Below, piece by piece: positions 59,840-64,000 of a stretch of DNA of 64,000 nt. Source of the DNA: PALSA-188 sp963720075 (GTDB taxonomy: Bacteria; Acidobacteriota; Terriglobia; Terriglobales; Acidobacteriaceae); assembly GCA_963720075.1 (NCBI GenBank), contig CAVREG010000019.1, positions 992,001-1,056,000 of the forward strand, given 5' to 3'. Below the pieces are notes generated by a model. The model ran no database searches and was not told where the DNA came from. It worked only from the letters and a program-made list of their open reading frames with translations. Each line of letters opens with the position of its first letter. The stretch's first letter is position 1. Made by a program: the position numbers and the translations under genes.

Positions 59840-62800
59840 TTGGTAGATTTTTTTATTAAGCGGCCGATTTTTGCTACGGTGTGCGCCCTGCTTATTATTC
59901 TGGCGGGCGCGGTTTCCATCCCAAGTCTACCGATCTCGCTATATCCGGCTCTGGCACCTCCGCAAGTCACGGTGACCAGCAATTACGTAGGAGCAAACGC
60001 GCAGGTGGTCGAGTCTGCTGTCACGATTCCGCTGGAGCAGCAGATCAACGGCGTCGAGGGCATGCATTACATTACTTCGACGAGCTCGAACGACGGTACC
60101 AGCAACATCAATGTGACCTTCCGCACCGGATATGACCTGAACATTGCGGCCGTTGACGTGCAGAACCGCGTAGCTGCCGCGCAAGGCCGTTTGCCGCAGG
60201 AAATCAAGAACACAGGCGTGACCATTACCAAGGCAAATCCTAACTTTGTTTTCGCCGCGGGATTCTATTCGCCGGATAACAGTCTTTCGAATCAGTACAT
60301 CTCGAACTACCTGGACGTTTACGTCAAGGATGCGTTGAAGCGGATCCCCGGCGTGGGCGACGTAATTATCTTCGGCGAGCGCAAATATGCCATGCGCATC
60401 TGGCTCGACCCAACAAAGCTGGCGGCGCGGCAGCTTACGGCGGCTGACGTAGTTTCAGCCTTGCAAGAGCAGAACGTTGAAATACCCGCCGGGCAATTGG
60501 GCCGTCCGCCGGCCGATCCCAAACAGAAGTTTCAGATGACGCTGCGCGTGGTTGGCCGGCTCTCTGAGCCAAAGGAATTTGAGAACATCATCATCAAGAA
60601 CACCAGCAATGGGATTGTGCAACTCAAAGACGTAGGTCGCGCGGAAATCGGTGCGGAAAGCTATGACACTAATCTCTTGTACAGCGGGCACCAGGCGGTT
60701 GGCATAGGTGTGCAGCAGCTATCTAACGCCAACGCGCTGGACGTGGACAAAGCTGCCAAGGCGGAGCTGATTGAACTCTCCAAGTCCTTTCCTCCGGGAA
60801 TCAAGTACGTGGTCGCGTTCGACACTACGACGGTAGTCGGCGATTCGGTCAGGGAAGTTGTCACCACGCTCGAAGAGGCGGTTGTCATCGTCATCCTTGT
60901 CATCTTCTTCTTCCTGCTGGATTGGCGGGCGACGATTATTCCGGCAGTTACGATTCCTGTATCGCTGATTGGCACGTTCGCATTTATTAACGTCTTTCAT
61001 TTCTCAATCAATTCTCTGACACTTTTTGGAATTACTCTCGCGACCGGCCTGGTGGTTGATGACGCGATTGTAGTCATCGAAAACGCGCAGCGGCACATCA
61101 CCCAGGACGGCACTGATTCCCACACCGCGACTTCCGTGGCTATGAAAGAGGTAGCTAGTGCAGTTGTGGCAACTTCTCTAGTTTTGATCTCGGTTTTTGT
61201 GCCAGTGTCGTTTTTCCCCGGCACAACCGGAATTCTCTACCGGCAATTTTCGCTTACGATCGCATTCGCTATTGCCATCTCGCTCTTCAATGCGCTTACA
61301 CTCTCACCGGCTCTAGCGGCGCTCTTGCTGCGAGGCGAGGAGCACAAGTATTCGGTGTTCGATTGGACGCACATTTCCTGGCTTTCGAACGGCTATAGAA
61401 AAGTCGCGCATGGAATTGACAACGCAATCCATGGCGTGGGAACCGGCTACGGCAAAGCCATTTCGTGGGTCCTGAATTTCAAGTATGTGATGATCGTCCT
61501 GTTTCTTGCGGGTCTGGGCGCGACAGCTTACATGTACATGCATGTTCCCACGGGATTCGTGCCTCAGGAAGATCAGAATTATTTCATCGTAGTGGTGCAA
61601 GCGCCACAGGGAGCGTCGCTCTCCTATACGACCGGGATTTGCGAGCAGGCGGAAAAGGTCTTGCGGGCTGATCCCGATGTGTTCGGTACATTCGCAGTGC
61701 CGGGTTTTTCGCTGTCCGGGGGCAGTTCCTCAAACTATGGACTGATCTTCGCTCCCCTGAAGCCGATTGACGACCGCAAAGGCAAAGGGCATGCGGCCAG
61801 TGATATTGTCGCGCGAGTATCGCCAAAATTGTTTGGGGTTCCCGGCGCAATCGTGGTGGCGTTCGAACCACCCGCGATCCAAGGCTTGGGAAGTTTTGGT
61901 GGATTCCAGTTTGAACTACAGGACCTGGGCCGCAATACTTTGCAGGACCTTGATACGGTCGCTCACAAGATCGTTGGAGCCAGCCACCAGCGCGCCGACC
62001 TGCGAGGATTATTTACCAGCTTTACTGCCAATGACCCGCAGGAACTCGTTCAGATAGACCGCGAAAAGGCGAAAGCTATGGGCGTTCCGCTTTCTCAGGT
62101 TACGCAAGCTCTCGGCGTTTACATGGGCTCGGAGTATGTGAACGACTTCGATTACAACAATCGTTCGTATCGCGTTTACGTGCAGGCTGATTTGCCGTTC
62201 CGCATGACTGCCCAGGACTTGCGGCAATACTACGTTCGATCGGACACCAACGGTTTGGTTCCGTTAGGGAATATTGTGTCCTTAAAAGAGACGTCGGGCC
62301 CACAGGTAATCAATCACTACAATTTATTCCGCTCGGCCGAAATTGATGGTTCCGCGGCACCCGGATACAGTTCCGCTCAAGGCCTTAAGTCAATGGAGCA
62401 GTTGGCGAAGCAGAACATGATGCAAGGCATGACGTATAGCTGGACCGGCCTGGCTCAGGAAGAAGTGGAAGCCGGGGGCAAGGCCATCATCATTTTCGCC
62501 CTGGGACTCCTGGTGGTGTATCTCACTTTATCTGCGCAATACGAGAGCTTCGCGCTGCCGTTCATCATCTTGCTGGCCGTGCCTATGGCAGTTCTCGGGG
62601 CTCTGACGTTCATCTCCATGCGTGGCCTGGTGGACGACGTGTATGTACAAATCGGACTGGTGATGCTGATTGGGTTGTCGGCTAAGAACTCAATCTTAAT
62701 CGTCGAATTTGCGGAACAACTGATCGAGCGGGGACGGTCAATCACCGACGCGGCAATCGAAGCTGGTGAGTTGCGCCTGCGTCCCATACTGATGACCTCG

Positions 62801-63022
62801 TTTGCATTCATTTTGGGTGTGCTGCCGCTCTACTTCGCGAGCGGAGCCGGTAAGCTGGGGCGGCACTCAGTCGGAACTGCGATCGTTGGCGGCATGTTGT
62901 TCTCGACCGTCCTAAACCTTTTCTTTATTCCGGTGCTGTACGTTATTGTCAAAAGTATCCTGGTTTCGTTCTCGGGGAAAAAGGAAGAAGTAGAGATCAG
63001 AGAGCACGCCGAGGTCGCATAA
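59840..63022 (+). CDS. RND efflux pump inner-membrane transporter, HAE-1 AcrB/MexF type
   Basis: A 1060-residue multidrug transporter with 12 membrane helices. It begins VDFFIKRPIFATVCALLIIL, typical of AcrB/MexF. The proton-relay Asp pair is intact in helix 4 (GLVVDDAIVVIEN), and the C-terminal half has the usual GLSAKNSILIVEFAEQL. The start is TTG at 59840 after GAGAGGAAG. It pairs with the lipoprotein adaptor upstream and must borrow an outer membrane channel. The first pump (46 kb) lacks this Asp pair, so the two are distinct classes. Confidence 0.93.
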   Translation: MVDFFIKRPIFATVCALLIILAGAVSIPSLPISLYPALAPPQVTVTSNYVGANAQVVESAVTIPLEQQINGVEGMHYITSTSSNDGTSNINVTFRTGYDLNIAAVDVQNRVAAAQGRLPQEIKNTGVTITKANPNFVFAAGFYSPDNSLSNQYISNYLDVYVKDALKRIPGVGDVIIFGERKYAMRIWLDPTKLAARQLTAADVVSALQEQNVEIPAGQLGRPPADPKQKFQMTLRVVGRLSEPKEFENIIIKNTSNGIVQLKDVGRAEIGAESYDTNLLYSGHQAVGIGVQQLSNANALDVDKAAKAELIELSKSFPPGIKYVVAFDTTTVVGDSVREVVTTLEEAVVIVILVIFFFLLDWRATIIPAVTIPVSLIGTFAFINVFHFSINSLTLFGITLATGLVVDDAIVVIENAQRHITQDGTDSHTATSVAMKEVASAVVATSLVLISVFVPVSFFPGTTGILYRQFSLTIAFAIAISLFNALTLSPALAALLLRGEEHKYSVFDWTHISWLSNGYRKVAHGIDNAIHGVGTGYGKAISWVLNFKYVMIVLFLAGLGATAYMYMHVPTGFVPQEDQNYFIVVVQAPQGASLSYTTGICEQAEKVLRADPDVFGTFAVPGFSLSGGSSSNYGLIFAPLKPIDDRKGKGHAASDIVARVSPKLFGVPGAIVVAFEPPAIQGLGSFGGFQFELQDLGRNTLQDLDTVAHKIVGASHQRADLRGLFTSFTANDPQELVQIDREKAKAMGVPLSQVTQALGVYMGSEYVNDFDYNNRSYRVYVQADLPFRMTAQDLRQYYVRSDTNGLVPLGNIVSLKETSGPQVINHYNLFRSAEIDGSAAPGYSSAQGLKSMEQLAKQNMMQGMTYSWTGLAQEEVEAGGKAIIIFALGLLVVYLTLSAQYESFALPFIILLAVPMAVLGALTFISMRGLVDDVYVQIGLVMLIGLSAKNSILIVEFAEQLIERGRSITDAAIEAGELRLRPILMTSFAFILGVLPLYFASGAGKLGRHSVGTAIVGGMLFSTVLNLFFIPVLYVIVKSILVSFSGKKEEVEIREHAEVA

Positions 63023-63043
63023 GTGACTTAAGGAGCGCGATGA

Positions 63044-63634
63044 ATGTTTGAAAGCATTCTCTGCGAGGTAACCGAATACGACCCGAACGTTCTTGAGCCT
63101 TTGATTGGGCTTGCTGTCGAAATCGCCCGCGAGGGTCGAGAGGGAAAGCGGGTCGGCACGCTCTTCACGCTGGGAGATGAGGGCGCGGTGCTTGAAAGAT
63201 CACGGCCGTTGATTTTGGATCCGTTGCTGGGCCATCCTGAGTCTTCGCGCCACGTCGCTAATCTGAATCTTCGGGGAACCATCAAGGAATTGGCTCAGTT
63301 GGATGGCGGGTTTGTGGTGAGCCGCGGCGGGATTTTTCTTTCTGCGTGCCGCTATCTCGATGCCGTGGCCGCACAAGTGGACGTTCCGCTGGGACTCGGC
63401 AGCCGCCACATCGCCGCCGCAAACATGAGCGCTGTGACCAAGGCGGTCGGCATCGTGGTTTCTGAGAGTTCCGTCGTGCGTCTCTTCTGTCATGGGCACC
63501 TGATTGGCGAAATCATCCCGGAGATTTATATGATGGAGCATGCGGCGCAACTTCGCGGCCCGGTGAAGAGTGAGCAGGTCGGAGACTTAACAGTACTGAC
63601 CCCATCCAGGCGGCGACCCACGATTGCCTCATAG
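63044..63634 (+). CDS. Divergent diadenylate cyclase (DisA_N/DAC-domain) protein
   Basis: A 196-residue cytoplasmic protein whose residues about 38-150 match the DAC (DisA_N) domain: GTLFTLGDEGAVLERSRPLI, then LRGTIKELAQLDGGFVVSRG and VPLGLGSRHIAAANMSAVTKAVGIVVSES. The domain makes cyclic di-AMP from two ATP. The key motifs are altered: DGA(V/I) reads DGGFV (87-91) and the RHR motif reads RHIAAAN (121-127), so activity cannot be assumed. There is no membrane helix, unlike CdaA. The atg follows AGGAG with 8-base spacing and starts 22 bases after the RND stop, suggesting the same transcript. Confidence 0.75.
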   Translation: MFESILCEVTEYDPNVLEPLIGLAVEIAREGREGKRVGTLFTLGDEGAVLERSRPLILDPLLGHPESSRHVANLNLRGTIKELAQLDGGFVVSRGGIFLSACRYLDAVAAQVDVPLGLGSRHIAAANMSAVTKAVGIVVSESSVVRLFCHGHLIGEIIPEIYMMEHAAQLRGPVKSEQVGDLTVLTPSRRRPTIAS

Positions 63635-63658
63635 GCCGATTAGTTTACGATCTGACCC

Positions 63659-63889
63659 ATGACTACTCTGCGGGAGTTCAGTTGCGAAGTTTGCGGAATC
63701 GTAACCAGCAATCCCATGCACTGGTTTGTAATTCGATGCGGAAATTCTGAGCTTACCGTGCACCGATGGGATTCAGAGGCTGCCGAAGCTGCAGGAGCAC
63801 GCCATTACTGCGGAGAAGCCCACGCTGAGACTTACATCAGTAGGTGGTTTACATCAGTATGTGCACCGCCAAAACCAAGCTTCAAGTAG
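63659..63889 (+). CDS. Conserved-looking small Cys/His protein, 76 aa
   Basis: A 76-residue protein with a Cys pair near the start (SCEVCGI) and a later RHYCGEAHAETYISRW, where one Cys and two His could complete a zinc site. In between is a WFVIRCGNSELTVHRWD beta segment. The reading and the ending look like a real small cytoplasmic protein, 24 bases after the DAC gene stop, but I cannot name a function. Confidence 0.65.
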   Translation: MTTLREFSCEVCGIVTSNPMHWFVIRCGNSELTVHRWDSEAAEAAGARHYCGEAHAETYISRWFTSVCAPPKPSFK

Positions 63890-64000
63890 TTGTCATTTAG
63901 CGGAGCGCTGGGCGTCCTCGCACCGGCGAGATGGGCGGGGAGGTCCGTCTCTCCATGGGCCAGGATCTCATCGCGGTGGCTACTACCCGTTGCAAATCCG
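63890..64000. other. Window end, no gene supported
   Basis: GC-rich sequence with a GGCGAGATGGGCGG-type stretch. An open minus-strand frame crosses it but shows no recognisable protein. Confidence 0.3.

Overview
The window looks like a chromosomal contig of a free-living Gram-negative, most likely an Acidobacteriota (Terriglobia-like) soil or sediment bacterium. I infer this from gene content and style rather than from a marker gene: a CRTAC1/UnbV-type FG-GAP protein, a very large BNR/sortilin-like secreted protein, a full-length Lhr helicase, a Gfo/Idh oxidoreductase with a Tat signal, two RND pumps, many GC-rich palindromic repeats, and several TTG/GTG starts. There is no rRNA, tRNA, phage, integrase or transposase gene that I can support. 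Base composition and coding style look fairly uniform.

Layout. 1-22.9 kb is ordinary chromosomal content: end of a class A penicillin-binding protein, a TPR protein, a KdsC-like phosphatase, a RHH/MazF toxin-antitoxin pair, Lhr helicase (carrying two in-frame palindromic inserts), an M23 peptidase divergent from an L,D-transpeptidase, glgC, a TrmJ-like methyltransferase, a sugar oxidoreductase, an APC permease, an HspR-like regulator, a 56-residue Trm112-like protein, a GH13 amylase, a BIG2 lipoprotein, the BNR protein and a FucP-like transporter.

23.1-36.0 kb is the most distinctive part: a gas vesicle locus in one direction. In order: a tandem ArsA/Get3-like ATPase, GvpL/F, a GvpS/M-like protein, GvpL/F, GvpK, GvpJ, GvpA, a GAF/PAS histidine kinase broken by two compensating frameshifts, a third GvpL/F, and GvpG. 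It runs straight into four single-domain receivers (two with altered phospho-acceptor sites), a two-domain KaiC-like ATPase and a NarL-type histidine kinase. GvpN and GvpO are not in the window. The layout suggests buoyancy organelles under dedicated two-component and KaiC-like control, with a Get3-like ATPase as a possible handler of the very hydrophobic GvpA; both ideas are inference.

36.1-42.2 kb holds a PpiD/SurA-like isomerase, malQ, and on the minus strand a small protein with twelve perfect LATKGG repeats. That gene has a strong Shine-Dalgarno, a good sigma-54 -24/-12 promoter and an upstream inverted repeat, and lies just downstream of a sigma-54 activator gene: a compact regulator-target pair of unknown purpose. 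A 172-bp MITE-like element follows.

42.3-64 kb contains a tripartite RND efflux operon (minus), leuA (lacking the usual allosteric domain) and leuB, a GT2 glycosyltransferase, a PpiC-TPR-FG-GAP-UnbV chimera, a CusF-SCO1 fusion, rhaM divergent from an SDR, a second RND pump, a divergent diadenylate-cyclase-domain protein and a conserved hypothetical. All assignments come from reading motifs; no database search was possible.
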